From assembly GCA_012270065.1 (NCBI GenBank), contig JAAXJB010000084.1:88768-131980 (forward strand): a DNA stretch of 43,213 nucleotides. Direction: 5' to 3'. Shown piece by piece: positions 24,752-34,214 of this stretch (position 1 is its first letter; each line of letters starts with the position of its first letter). Origin of the DNA: Rubripirellula sp. (GTDB lineage: Bacteria > Planctomycetota > Planctomycetia > Pirellulales > Pirellulaceae). A program made the translations under genes and the position numbers. A model generated the notes under the pieces. It did no database searches and had not been told where the DNA came from. It saw only the letters and a program-made list of their open reading frames with translations.

Positions 24752-25088
24752 GGGCCAATGCCTCTATAAAATCGTGTCCACCGAAGAATGGCAGCAAGTC
24801 AGCAAGCTTCCGTCTCTGATTGGCTTCGGAATTGATCTGACGGATGGGTTTATTCATCTTTCATCAGCTGATCAGGTCAGGGAAACGGCACAGCACCACT
24901 TTGCCGGGCGCGAAGATCTGATGCTGGTCAGCATTGATGGAAGCTGCCTCGGTGATTCTTTGAAGTGGGAGGAATCACGGGGCGGGTCGGTTTTTCCACA
25001 TGTCTATGGTGAGATTCCGATGACTGCAGTGTTGAAAGCAGAGCGGCTCCCTTTGGGAGTTGATGGCGTCCATCAATTTCCGTTTTGA
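24750..25088 (+). CDS. DUF952 domain protein
   Basis: A 112-residue protein covering a whole DUF952 domain: LYKIVSTEEWQQVSK at the start, DGFIHLSSADQVRETAQHHF in the middle, then LMLVSIDGSCLGDSLKWEES and VFPHVYGEIPMTAVL. The FIH(L/C)S and FPH(V/L)YG motifs are the family's conserved parts. The biochemical function is unknown; I recall the family being related to ADP-ribosyltransferase folds, but treat this as uncertain. The ATG at 24750 is chosen for the AGAAGGA eight bases upstream and because the domain starts there. The same frame stays open through the repeat array to 24606, which is probably not translated. It converges with the TIGR03545 gene, 37 bases apart. Confidence 0.9.
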   Translation: MGQCLYKIVSTEEWQQVSKLPSLIGFGIDLTDGFIHLSSADQVRETAQHHFAGREDLMLVSIDGSCLGDSLKWEESRGGSVFPHVYGEIPMTAVLKAERLPLGVDGVHQFPF

Positions 25089-25125
25089 AAAACTGCCCGT
25101 CATCACAAGTATGCATTGGCGGATG

Positions 25126-26883
25126 CTAACGCAGCTTGCCACGAATTGCACCACGCAACTTGCCCAGGTAGGCATCTGCATCACCTACCTCGTTCTGTAC
25201 CTTGCGTCCCATCTCATCGATGAACTTTTCTGCATTGGCTAGCAGAGACTGAGCTGCATTCTGGCGTGATCCAAGCCACTGTTGTAAAGCGAGGGCCTGA
25301 TTGGTGTGTTCCTGGCGGATCTTTGCTGAGAGTTGTCGCTTGGAGTCAGCGACTTGTTTCGCGATAGCATCTTCACTAGCACGGCGCAGAACTTGTCCAA
25401 GGTTCGATGTCAGGTTCAAATTAAGGTCACGCCAATTACCGGAGAACTTTGCGTCCATTTCAATGCGATCGACGAACGAAAGGCTGTCACGAAGGGACTG
25501 TACAGCCGCGGTCCTCTCGTATTGGTCAGGTGTTTGAAGATTCAGTGACACTCCTGTCTGTTTGCTCACGAGCCGACCCTCCAGTTGGTCGCCGATAGCT
25601 TTTACCTGAACCCAAAGTTCGCGTTGTCCTCCATTGATTTCGATGGAGGTTCCTCCATCCTCGCCCAGTTGCAGCGGTTTTGCACTGATTTCCGGCCAGT
25701 GCAATGTCAGCAGATCCACCTTGGCATTCTTCCGGCGGTCCCGAACGTATTCCACACGCACGATTTCTGGACCCACAAGCCGCAGGCCAACACGCGTCGG
25801 ATGTTTGAGCATTTCCGGGTTTGGTGTCAGATTTTCCAGAAAACCGGTCATTTGATAACGATTTCCATCTGCTCGAAGAATGCCGTTGACTTCGCAATGC
25901 CGTACCAGCAAGCCGGGGGCAGGTGCTGGTGCAAGGTCATGATTGGTACCCCGCATGCGAACGCTCTCCGGTGCGATCACCGTGTAGTTTGCTAATGTGC
26001 GTCCACTTTCAAAATAATATTTGATCTGCTGGATCTGTTCACGTACCGCATCACCGAGCATTTCGATGCCGACATCCCCGGACGTTTTCAAGTTATCTGG
26101 CAAGTACCCGTCAACCCTCGCCAAATCGGCCTGCTTCGCTTTTTCCAAGCGGATCAGATCTGCTTGCAATCTGTTGGGCAGCGAGTCAAGTGCTCGATGG
26201 ACACTTCCAAGTTCTGTTCTTGCATTTCTCGCGCGTGCGAGAGTCCGTTGAAGATCCGGCAGATCCCGTAGAGGATTCTTTACGACCTGCGCCTCGTCAC
26301 GGACTCCGCGAATCTGTTCTTCCAGATTCTTGGCGCGGACGACAAGGCGATCGTATTCAGCTTCCCACTGAGTTCGGATCTCCTTGCTGCATTTGACTGT
26401 TTCAAGATCAACGAGAAGTGCCTGGGTTTCATCCTTGAGTCGGTCAGTTGTAACGCCAATCAGTCTGTCGAGGGATGATTTCGAATTTTCGGAGCCCGCT
26501 GATGCGAGCATTTCCAGCCGATGGTTGCGACTGCTCGTTTTGCGTGTGGCTCCGATTTCAACGCCGGAAATAACGCCTTCTGTTGCAACCCAGCGTCGAT
26601 GGAGAATTGCATCGCCGTCCATGACGAGGTCAATCGATTTTGCTCGCAGGACGTCCCGCATTTGCCGGTTGTCCCTCGGGTCGGCAACACTCACATCAGA
26701 AAGATGGAGACGGGGTGGAAACAGACCGACCTGAGTTTTCGCCACCTCAACTTTGGATCCCGTCGCCATTTCCAGACTGCTAACAGTGATGTACTGCGCG
26801 ACTGGACCCATACCCCAACGTAAAAGAACGAGAACTGCAAGGACAATCAGAAATCGTGTCAGAACAAATCGCCAGCGAATCAT
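25126..26883 (-). CDS. TIGR03545 family protein (AsmA-like, membrane-anchored)
   Basis: A 585-residue protein with an N-terminal membrane helix (about residues 8-31, FLIVLAVLVLLRWGMGPV) followed by an AsmA-like start (ATGSKVEVAKTQVGLFPPRL, DVSVADPRDN). The middle (about 135-290) is a long helical/coiled-coil region, and the remainder beta-rich with EVNGILRADGNRYQMTGFL and EMDAKFSGNWRDLNLNLTSN. This matches the family TIGR03545, described from outer-membrane bacteria as a partner of TIGR03546. Function is unknown; AsmA-like proteins are tied to outer-membrane assembly and lipid transport, so a bridging role is plausible but inferred. The ATG overlaps the stop of the upstream TIGR03546 gene as ATGA, so they are one operon. 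Confidence 0.85.
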   Translation of the reverse strand: MIRWRFVLTRFLIVLAVLVLLRWGMGPVAQYITVSSLEMATGSKVEVAKTQVGLFPPRLHLSDVSVADPRDNRQMRDVLRAKSIDLVMDGDAILHRRWVATEGVISGVEIGATRKTSSRNHRLEMLASAGSENSKSSLDRLIGVTTDRLKDETQALLVDLETVKCSKEIRTQWEAEYDRLVVRAKNLEEQIRGVRDEAQVVKNPLRDLPDLQRTLARARNARTELGSVHRALDSLPNRLQADLIRLEKAKQADLARVDGYLPDNLKTSGDVGIEMLGDAVREQIQQIKYYFESGRTLANYTVIAPESVRMRGTNHDLAPAPAPGLLVRHCEVNGILRADGNRYQMTGFLENLTPNPEMLKHPTRVGLRLVGPEIVRVEYVRDRRKNAKVDLLTLHWPEISAKPLQLGEDGGTSIEINGGQRELWVQVKAIGDQLEGRLVSKQTGVSLNLQTPDQYERTAAVQSLRDSLSFVDRIEMDAKFSGNWRDLNLNLTSNLGQVLRRASEDAIAKQVADSKRQLSAKIRQEHTNQALALQQWLGSRQNAAQSLLANAEKFIDEMGRKVQNEVGDADAYLGKLRGAIRGKLR

Positions 26884-27743
26884 GCTGCTTTCCTTTGCTG
26901 AGAGTCACGCAATTGACGAAGCAGATAGTTCAATGCTTCATCCATGGGTTCTGGAGCGTCTGGTTTGGACTCACTTGCTGCGTAGTCTTTTTCCGTCCCA
27001 TAGTGATCGGTCATGCGAATCACATCGATTCGTGTTTCCACGGCAACCTGCGGTTCTGACGCTTCGTCCGGTTTGATCTCGACAAAATCGACAGGTTCGC
27101 CATCAACGATGTTCGAAGCTGGCTTCGAACCGTTAGGAGTTGAAGAGCTTTTTTGCTCAGGTTGTACTTTTTCTTGTCCCATCGAGTCACGTTTGGGTTG
27201 TTTAGGCACCATGTGACCGTGGTCGATCAGAACCACTTGATGAGGATTGTGCTGCGCGTGAGATGATGGTTTCGACGATGGTTTGTGGTCCGTTTTTTCC
27301 TTGCTGCCAGCAGTGGAAGCTATCATTCGAAATAATGGGTATGTCACCAGGAAAACCGGTGCTGCCGCTGTCAGGCCCATCAGGAAGCTGCCCATGACGA
27401 TGGTGTTGTTCAGGTCTGTCCATGGAACGAGTGGAAGGCTCCATGCCAGTTGTGTTGTCTGCTCCAGTTGGGGGTGTGTCAGGACAAAATTGCCAAGTTC
27501 GTGAGCGTAGGGGTCTAGCTTGACCGCAAAGCAAGTGGCAACCAAGGCTGTCAAACCTGCCATCGCGTGGTTGATCTTCAACGACAACACAAGAATCACG
27601 AGAGCGAATGCAAGCAAATTTCCGTGGGGCACAAGGCCCAGCAACAATCCCAAGGCGACAGCCCATGCAAGTTGGTGGGGATTCTTTCGCCCTGCAACCG
27701 CCCGACGCACGCTTCTTACTTGTTTTAAGATCCAGAGAATCAT
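26880..27743 (-). CDS. TIGR03546 family membrane protein
   Basis: A 287-residue protein with a membrane domain in its first about 155 residues. It has NPHQLAWAVALGLLLGLVPH near the start, then hydrophobic helices around NLLAFALVILVLSLKINHAM, TALVATCFAVKLDPYAHELG and IVMGSFLMGLTAAAPVFLV. The GxxLGLxPHGN pattern is shared with DUF2062-type proteins and TIGR03546. The C-terminal 130 residues are hydrophilic, rich in Lys, Ser, Asp and Glu, and probably disordered in the cytoplasm. The ATG at 27743 has GGAGG 9 bases upstream; the frame continues upstream without family content. It is the first gene of a two-gene operon with TIGR03545. Function is unknown. Confidence 0.87.
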   Translation of the reverse strand: MILWILKQVRSVRRAVAGRKNPHQLAWAVALGLLLGLVPHGNLLAFALVILVLSLKINHAMAGLTALVATCFAVKLDPYAHELGNFVLTHPQLEQTTQLAWSLPLVPWTDLNNTIVMGSFLMGLTAAAPVFLVTYPLFRMIASTAGSKEKTDHKPSSKPSSHAQHNPHQVVLIDHGHMVPKQPKRDSMGQEKVQPEQKSSSTPNGSKPASNIVDGEPVDFVEIKPDEASEPQVAVETRIDVIRMTDHYGTEKDYAASESKPDAPEPMDEALNYLLRQLRDSQQRKAA

Positions 27744-28324
27744 CTTGTCGCGCCTCCGTCCGCACGCCATTTTGACAGTCGCCATACTCCATCGACCCGT
27801 TGCGCATGCACTTTGCCACAGGACAGCTTCCGATTCTGGTATCGGCAGTACGCTACTGATAAATTCAGTACAGTCGTTAGCTTTTCACAAACCAGTTCAA
27901 TTGCCCTGAAACGAATGTTTGCTAATCGCGGGATTGTGATCCGTTGATGGCAGGTTGCCTTTTTGCAGGACGGCAAAATGTCGCCGAAGCAATCAATGTT
28001 CCCACTCAGGAAGTCGGAGAGATGACAACGCTGGGCATCCGATTCCAACTAAAACACTGTGTTTTGGGGAAGTTTTTGATGATTGGCCAATGGAGGGACC
28101 AGACGTGTCACGCAGTTGACCGAACTTCATCTCTTCAGGGGATCACGTCGGTGACTGGCTTGGATATGCTCTGGCATTGAAAATGCTTGTGTTCAAGTTC
28201 CCGATCTCCGGTTTCCAATGAATGATGGAGATTGACGTTTCGCGGGTTGGTGGAGTGAAAGTTCGGGTATCAGTTCGGAAGGGCCGTGCTGATTGATTCA
28301 GAGTGAGAAAGGCGATTTGATAAC
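27744..28324. other. Divergent intergenic region before the AddAB-like pair
   Basis: About 580 bases with no gene I can support. The 78-codon plus-strand frame at 27944-28180 and a 102-codon minus frame at 27740-28048 lack recognisable content or ribosome sites. The promoters for the TIGR03546 operon and the rightward nuclease-helicase pair should both be here. I see no clear terminator or named RNA. Confidence 0.35.
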
Positions 28325-31240
28325 GTGAAACTTTTTTCAACATCTTGTGAAACCGTTTATCTTGGCTGGGACGCACCCTTGCTGCCCCGTGCTGCTGCTT
28401 TTGTCTGCGAAAGATTCGCGGATCAGTCCAGTTGTGATTTGAGCGGTTTGATTTGTGTCCTTCCGTCATCGCGGGCCGTGCAGCGTTTTAAAGTCCTGGT
28501 TCGGCGAGAAGCCGAATCTCACGATTTTCGGTATTCGCCACCACGAGTCGTTACAACGGGTCAATTGGCGGATTTCCTGCACGAGCCAGACATTCCTGTT
28601 GCCCTGGAAATTGAACAGACGTTGGCTTGGTCGAGCGTTTTGCAAAGTCAGAATCCTGAGCGGTTAAAACCTCTCTTTGCCGTCATTCCTCCTGCAGATT
28701 CAGTGGGCGCATGGTTGGAACTTGCGGTCACCATGAGACGTCTGCATGAAGACCTTTCGGCTAATGAAATGACCTTTCGTGGTGTGGTGGAGGTGTCAGA
28801 GACCGATTCGGAGAAGCGGCGCTGGAATTTGTTGAGTGAGCTGTTTGACAGTTACCTTGAGACATTGGCAAAAGCAGGGGTTTGTGATCCAAACTGGTCG
28901 AGGCATGAAGCCGTCCTGCACGGCGTTTGTCGTTCGCAAGGTCAAGTTGTGTTGGTGGGAACCAGTGATCTGAGCAATGCAATGATCGCCATGTTGCGTG
29001 CTCAGGATGAGACGTTGATTTCTCTTGTGGCAGCACCTGAGAGAGATTCGTGGCGCTTTGATGAATTCGGATGTGTTCAAACTGGGGGGTGGCTGGAGCA
29101 TCACCTCCCATTGCGAGATGACCAATTGGTCAGTGCGGGAGACATCGCTGACCAGGCGGTTGCAGTAGCCGAATCGCTAGCGATGTTGGGCGATCAATTT
29201 GCAGCCAGTCAAATTACGGTTGGTGTGACTGATGAATCACAAGTGGGACCGGTTGAGCTTGAGTTGCGGGGCTGTGGCGTGGGAACCACTCGCAATCAGG
29301 GTTGGTCGATCTCACAGACTTCCGTCGGGCGTTTGTTGCACTTGACGTCAACTTTTCTTCAGCGGAGAAACTGGCAGTCACTGGCGGCACTGGTGAGGCA
29401 TGCAGATGTGGCGCGGGCGATCACAAGACACCTGGAGCTGAAATCGACGACTGAATGGTTGACGCAGTTGGATCGCCTGATGTCCAACCACTATCCCGTC
29501 ATGACTCGTGATGCACTGCCGCCTCAGGCAGTTCTGTCCTGTCCTCACGCAGTTGATGTTCTGAGAACGGTTGAAGAATGGCTGGTCGACTTTCTGGGAA
29601 TCGACAAGTCCATTGCCGACTGGAGTGGCATGATCGACACATGGTTGCATGTTATTTACGGCGAGCAGATGACCGAAATTTCCGCTGCGATGAATGGAAA
29701 TGATCACGAAGTTGCACAAGCTGGAATGGATAAATACGGCATGGACACGGAAAGTTCCGCCGGAACGCCACAGACCACAAGGACACAGCGTGCTCTGGAA
29801 ACAATCACCCGGTTGACGAAGCGTTTTCAGACACTCAATGCAGAGTTGGATGTGACGCTCAGTGGTTCAGCAGCTCTGGAAATGTTGGCAGGTCGATTGG
29901 CAGACGCGCGTGTTCTTGAAACCGGGGAAATCAATGATGTAAAGATACTGGGATGGCTGGATTTGGCCTTGGACGACTCGGCAGCGATGATTGTTCTCGG
30001 TCTGAACCATCCATTTGTACCCGCTGCCGTCACCGGCGACCCATTTCTTCCCGGTTCCCTCCGCAGCAAACTCCGGATGTCAGATAATGAGCGTCGCTAC
30101 GCACGCGATGTTTACGCCATGCATGTGATGCTGACTTCCAGAGAAAATATCCGCTTCATTGTGGGGCGTCGCGCGGCAGATCAAACTCCAACCCCACCAA
30201 GTCGGTTGTTGGCGGCAACTGAACCGGCGAACGCAGCACGGCGTGTGCGAAATCTGCTTGATCAGCCACGAGATCCTCTGTTGGTGAGGCATGAGTGGGA
30301 CCCTGCAAGTGACATCGAAACGTTATCTGTCCCGGAGCTGCCGGAACTGGGGGAGGAAAATCGCGTGCAGACAATGAGCGTGACTGCTTTTCGCGATTAT
30401 CTCGATTGTCCTTACCGGTTTTATCTGCGTCATGTTCTGAAGTTGCGTCCGATGGATGATGCAACGGGGGAATTGGCTGCGAATCAGTTTGGTGACATGG
30501 TACATGGTGCCTTGGAGACCTTTGGCGAGTCTCCAGAGCGAGATGAAACAGATTGTGGGAAGATCGAAGAAGCCCTGCTTTCACATCTGGATGATTTTGT
30601 CGCTTCGCATTACGGAAACGCAGTATCGTCCGCGGTCACCCTGCAGGTGGCCCAGGCGCAAAAACGTCTTAAGGCTGTTGCAAAGGAACAGGCAAAACGA
30701 ATCGCTGCCGGGTGGAAAATCCATGCGTCGGAGGCTGCGGTCAGCGAAAAGGATGGCGCCGGGATTGAAGTTGATGGAATGATCATGGGATTAAGAGGAC
30801 GCTTTGACCGTATCGACTTTCACGAGAAAACCGGAAAGTATGCAATTCTGGACTACAAGACACACGGCCACCTGCCTGAAAAAAAACATCTCAAAAAAGT
30901 AGATGGAGCCTATCAGTGGATCGACTTGCAGTTACCGCTTTATCGCATGATGGTACCCTTCCTCGGGATCAAGGAAGAACCGGCGACCGTCGAGTTGGGG
31001 TATTTCAATATCAGTGAAAAAGATGATGAAACCAAAATCAATATCGCCAACTTTACGGAAGAGCAGATGCAGGAAGCAGTGGAGATCATTCACCATTGTA
31101 TCCGTGGGATTTGGGCCGAAAAATTTGAGCCCACCGAAGAACGTGTCCAATACGATGATTATGAAATGATTCTGCAGACCGGCATTGCGAGTCAGCCGGC
31201 GGATCAGCAGCAAGGAGCGAGCATGGAGATGCAGCGATGA
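28325..31240 (+). CDS. AddB-like protein with C-terminal PD-(D/E)XK nuclease
   Basis: A 971-residue protein. The first about 650 residues form a degenerate helicase-like scaffold as in AddB/RecC (VLPSSRAVQRFKVLVRREAE; SVGRLLHLTSTFLQRRNW), without a Walker A motif. The C-terminal part from about 680 is a RecB-type nuclease: LDCPYRFYLRHVLKLR, His727 in GDMVHGALE, Asp828 in GRFDRID, Asp843 and Lys845 in LDYKTH, and Gln869 to Tyr873 in QLPLY. These are the metal-binding and catalytic residues of that fold. The cysteine cluster that holds an iron-sulfur centre in AddB is missing: only the Cys of DCPYRFYL is present. The start is a GTG. The stop overlaps the helicase start as ATGA, so the two are likely a complex for double-strand break processing. 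Confidence 0.85.
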   Translation: MKLFSTSCETVYLGWDAPLLPRAAAFVCERFADQSSCDLSGLICVLPSSRAVQRFKVLVRREAESHDFRYSPPRVVTTGQLADFLHEPDIPVALEIEQTLAWSSVLQSQNPERLKPLFAVIPPADSVGAWLELAVTMRRLHEDLSANEMTFRGVVEVSETDSEKRRWNLLSELFDSYLETLAKAGVCDPNWSRHEAVLHGVCRSQGQVVLVGTSDLSNAMIAMLRAQDETLISLVAAPERDSWRFDEFGCVQTGGWLEHHLPLRDDQLVSAGDIADQAVAVAESLAMLGDQFAASQITVGVTDESQVGPVELELRGCGVGTTRNQGWSISQTSVGRLLHLTSTFLQRRNWQSLAALVRHADVARAITRHLELKSTTEWLTQLDRLMSNHYPVMTRDALPPQAVLSCPHAVDVLRTVEEWLVDFLGIDKSIADWSGMIDTWLHVIYGEQMTEISAAMNGNDHEVAQAGMDKYGMDTESSAGTPQTTRTQRALETITRLTKRFQTLNAELDVTLSGSAALEMLAGRLADARVLETGEINDVKILGWLDLALDDSAAMIVLGLNHPFVPAAVTGDPFLPGSLRSKLRMSDNERRYARDVYAMHVMLTSRENIRFIVGRRAADQTPTPPSRLLAATEPANAARRVRNLLDQPRDPLLVRHEWDPASDIETLSVPELPELGEENRVQTMSVTAFRDYLDCPYRFYLRHVLKLRPMDDATGELAANQFGDMVHGALETFGESPERDETDCGKIEEALLSHLDDFVASHYGNAVSSAVTLQVAQAQKRLKAVAKEQAKRIAAGWKIHASEAAVSEKDGAGIEVDGMIMGLRGRFDRIDFHEKTGKYAILDYKTHGHLPEKKHLKKVDGAYQWIDLQLPLYRMMVPFLGIKEEPATVELGYFNISEKDDETKINIANFTEEQMQEAVEIIHHCIRGIWAEKFEPTEERVQYDDYEMILQTGIASQPADQQQGASMEMQR

Positions 31241-34053
31241 GTCATCCAGAATCAAGTAATGGTGATGAATCTGTCTCGCGACAGGAACACTCATCAAATA
31301 CGGATAGCTCCAAAGTTGGTGCCAGGAAAGATCCGGAGAAGTCTGACGGGAAACAATCGGAAACTGACACTTCAAGCCAGACAGACTTGAGCCATCAAAG
31401 TGCCGAGGACAAAGACAGCAGCGAAGGTGCTGGGCAAACGTCAGTCGACAATGATGAATCGGTTTCAGGTGACTTGCTGTTGCCGACCGTTGTGAGAGCT
31501 TCGGCTGGAACTGGCAAAACATACCGGTTGACGGCGAGATTGATGCGTATCCTTTTGCAGGGAGCAGCTCCAGAATCCATTCTGGCGACTACATTCACCA
31601 GAAAAGCAGCAGGCGAAATTCTGGATCGCGTGTTGCTGACATTGGCGCACGCGGCTGACGAAAGCAATCCTCGAGCATTGGAAGAATTACGCAAGCAGGT
31701 GAAACTGCCAACGCTGCCTCCTTCGGCATGCCTGCAGATGTTCGACAAGTTATTGAGGAATGTTCACCGCTTGCGCATCTGTACGCTCGACAGTCTGTTT
31801 TCGCAGTTGGCAAGATCGTTTTCATTCGAATTGGGTTTGCCTCCGGCATGGCGTCTGACTGATGAAATCGAAGAGGCCTGGCTTCGTGAACAGGCTGTTG
31901 ATGCTTTGATCGCGGCATTGGATCCCGGGGAAATGACTGCCCTGTTGTCGATGCTCGGTAAAGGAGAAAACCGCCGGTCGATTGCACGCGAGTTGCTCCA
32001 GGTGGTGGACGCCGCCTACAGCGGCCAGCGACAGTGTGGTGTCAGGGTCTGGGAAAAAATGCTTGCGCCGAAGTCGCCGGATGAAAAAGCAATCGCTGAC
32101 GCCGTGATCGCATTCCGATCCGCTCAAGTACCTCAAAAACGCTTGATGACACGTTTGGAAAAACTGGCGCAGCAAATGGAAACGAGAGATTTTGCTTCGC
32201 TCGCAGATGACACGCTGATTGCAAACATTGCATCTGCCAGAAGGTCAAAGACCGCCGTGACCTACTTCAGGTCACCGTTCCCTGAGGAGTTGGATCCCGC
32301 TTTTGACACGCTTTATGCAGCTGTTCAGACTCACGTTTTGGGGCTTTTGAAAGGTCAAAATCTGGCAACCGGAACAGTGCTCGATGTTTACAGCCAAAAT
32401 GTGACAGTTTTGAAGCAATCAGCTCGAGTGCTGGGTTTTGAAGATGTTTCGATTCGGCTTGCTGAACAATTTGCATCACTCGACCAGAGGCTGCTGGGTG
32501 AACGAATGGACGGGGCAATCAATCATGTGTTGCTGGATGAATTCCAGGACACTTCTCCTGTACAGTGGCAGGTTCTTCGCCCGCTTGCCATGAAGGTTGC
32601 CAATCCAGTGGTTGAAACCAATGTGGCATCAAGCGATGATCGCGAGGTGGCCCAGTCGTTCTTTTGTGTTGGCGATACCAAACAAGCCATTTACGGTTGG
32701 CGCGGAGGCGTGGCGGAAATTTTTGATGCAGTGGCCGATCAAATTCCCGACGTCATTGAGGATGACCAAAACATAAGTTACCGGAGTAGTCCGGTTGTGG
32801 TTGATGTTGTCAATCAGACATTCAAGAACCTGATCCGCCATCCGATGGCAAATGCAGCTGTTGCATCTGATCCAACAAGCAAGACGAGCTACGAAGCAGA
32901 AGCACTGAATCACTTTTGTCGACGCTTTCCTGAACATGAGGCATTCAAGAAAGACCTTCCTGGGTACGTGCAGATGATGACATCCACGAGCCCGGAGAGC
33001 GCTGACAGTGAGGGACGACAACAGGCATGTTTTCAGCGTGCTGCTGAGGTTGTTGCGGATTTGAACAGGAGAGCTCCCGGGAAAACAGTGGGTATTTTGA
33101 CGAGGACTAATCGAGGGGTTGCCCAGATGATCTTTCTTCTGGAAGGACTGGGGATTGAGGTCAGTCAGGAGGGTGGCAATGCATTGACTGATGCAGCAGC
33201 CGTCGAAGTGATTCTCAGTACCTTGATGATGGCCGAACATCCTGGTGATGGACGGTGGGAATTCCATGCGAGGTCGACTCCGCTCGGTGAACTGCCGGAT
33301 TTCTGTTCTGATTCAGTGCGAGAACTTGTCGAAGAGCGTGGCTTGGCAGAAGCAATCGAATTCTACGCAGGTGTTCTCGCTCCTGCCTGCGATCAACGCG
33401 AAACGCTACGTTTAAAACAACTGACGAGATTGGCAATTGATTACCAGATGCAGGCAGCACCAAGGATCAGGGACTTTGTCCGAATGGTGCGTGAAAAACG
33501 TGTCGAGCGACCACAGTTGGCGCCCGTGCGGGTCATGACCGTCCACCAATCAAAAGGATTGGAGTTTGATGCTGTTGTGCTCCCTGAACTGGATGGTGCA
33601 TTAACGCGTGCATCAGGGAGTTGTGTTTCCGATATCCGAGAAATCGGTGAGCCACCCGATGGGATCACTCGGTACCTTAACCAGAAATCGTGGCACTTCC
33701 TGAGCGTCCATTGGCAGCGAGTTTTTGGTGCGCAGGCAGCGGGTGGCATGACTGAGGCGTTGTGCTTGCTGTATGTAGCCATGACACGTGCTCGGCAGGC
33801 ACTCTATGTTGTGATGCAACCGGCAAAAAAACAGGACTTCGAAGTCAAGACGGGAGCCTCGTTGATCTATCATGCACTCGGTTGCCACGAAAAGGATCCG
33901 ACCGAAAGTGGTGCTGTCCTCTTCGAACAAGGTGATTCGGACGGTTGGTTTGGTGAACCCCCTGCCGGCGACGATGTACAGGATGCAGGAACAGTGGGGA
34001 CCGGACTGGGCCCGATTCCCGAATCAGTTTCCATCACCTTGCGGAACGCATAG
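31237..34053 (+). CDS. UvrD/AddA-type DNA helicase without a nuclease domain
   Basis: A 938-residue superfamily 1A helicase. The first about 82 residues are polar and low-complexity (Ser, Asp, Glu, Gln). Motifs follow in order: Walker A ASAGTGKT (Lys94), FTRKAAGEI, Walker B LLDEFQDTS (Asp434-Glu435), FCVGDTKQAIYGWRGG, motif V MTVHQSKGLEFDAVVLPE and motif VI LLYVAMTRARQAL (Arg851-Arg853). AddA and RecB normally carry a PD-(D/E)XK nuclease domain after motif VI, but only about 85 residues remain here and none show nuclease motifs, so the only nuclease of the pair is in the AddB-like partner. Translation is probably coupled through the ATGA overlap. Role: ATP-dependent unwinding during recombinational repair, by inference. 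Confidence 0.9.
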   Translation: MSHPESSNGDESVSRQEHSSNTDSSKVGARKDPEKSDGKQSETDTSSQTDLSHQSAEDKDSSEGAGQTSVDNDESVSGDLLLPTVVRASAGTGKTYRLTARLMRILLQGAAPESILATTFTRKAAGEILDRVLLTLAHAADESNPRALEELRKQVKLPTLPPSACLQMFDKLLRNVHRLRICTLDSLFSQLARSFSFELGLPPAWRLTDEIEEAWLREQAVDALIAALDPGEMTALLSMLGKGENRRSIARELLQVVDAAYSGQRQCGVRVWEKMLAPKSPDEKAIADAVIAFRSAQVPQKRLMTRLEKLAQQMETRDFASLADDTLIANIASARRSKTAVTYFRSPFPEELDPAFDTLYAAVQTHVLGLLKGQNLATGTVLDVYSQNVTVLKQSARVLGFEDVSIRLAEQFASLDQRLLGERMDGAINHVLLDEFQDTSPVQWQVLRPLAMKVANPVVETNVASSDDREVAQSFFCVGDTKQAIYGWRGGVAEIFDAVADQIPDVIEDDQNISYRSSPVVVDVVNQTFKNLIRHPMANAAVASDPTSKTSYEAEALNHFCRRFPEHEAFKKDLPGYVQMMTSTSPESADSEGRQQACFQRAAEVVADLNRRAPGKTVGILTRTNRGVAQMIFLLEGLGIEVSQEGGNALTDAAAVEVILSTLMMAEHPGDGRWEFHARSTPLGELPDFCSDSVRELVEERGLAEAIEFYAGVLAPACDQRETLRLKQLTRLAIDYQMQAAPRIRDFVRMVREKRVERPQLAPVRVMTVHQSKGLEFDAVVLPELDGALTRASGSCVSDIREIGEPPDGITRYLNQKSWHFLSVHWQRVFGAQAAGGMTEALCLLYVAMTRARQALYVVMQPAKKQDFEVKTGASLIYHALGCHEKDPTESGAVLFEQGDSDGWFGEPPAGDDVQDAGTVGTGLGPIPESVSITLRNA

Positions 34054-34138
34054 AACAATCATTCACAATTGCTCGCGAACAGCAACGTGTTAGAACGAAG
34101 CGATGAGGCTGATATTCATGCTGATCGTGTACTCTGAA

Positions 34139-34209
34139 CCAGACAGTCTTGTTCCGCGTCTGGCAGCAGAAATCATGGGAAGTTGATGTTCCATGATTCA
34201 GGCTGTCTG
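34139..34209. other. Palindromic intergenic segment between convergent genes
   Basis: Several inverted repeats lie between the helicase stop (34053) and the propeller stop (34215): CCAGAC (34139-34144) with GTCTGG (34158-34163); AATCATGG (34171-34178) with CCATGATT (34191-34198), extendable by AA/TT with one bulged base; and CAGACAG (34140-34146) with CTGTCTG (34203-34209). Two alternative folds share arms. There is no T-run, so a classical terminator is not proven, but the position suggests a two-way transcription stop. Confidence 0.45.
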
Positions 34210-34214
34210 AGGTT

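Noticed and set aside
24580-24819. Frames through the 16-bp repeat suggesting a Lys/Arg/Glu-rich protein
   Set aside because: The repeat unit is not a multiple of three and the strong ribosome site and domain start point to translation from 24750.
27944-28180. 78-codon plus-strand frame between the TIGR03546 gene and the nuclease gene
   Set aside because: No Shine-Dalgarno site, no motif and no neighbour support.
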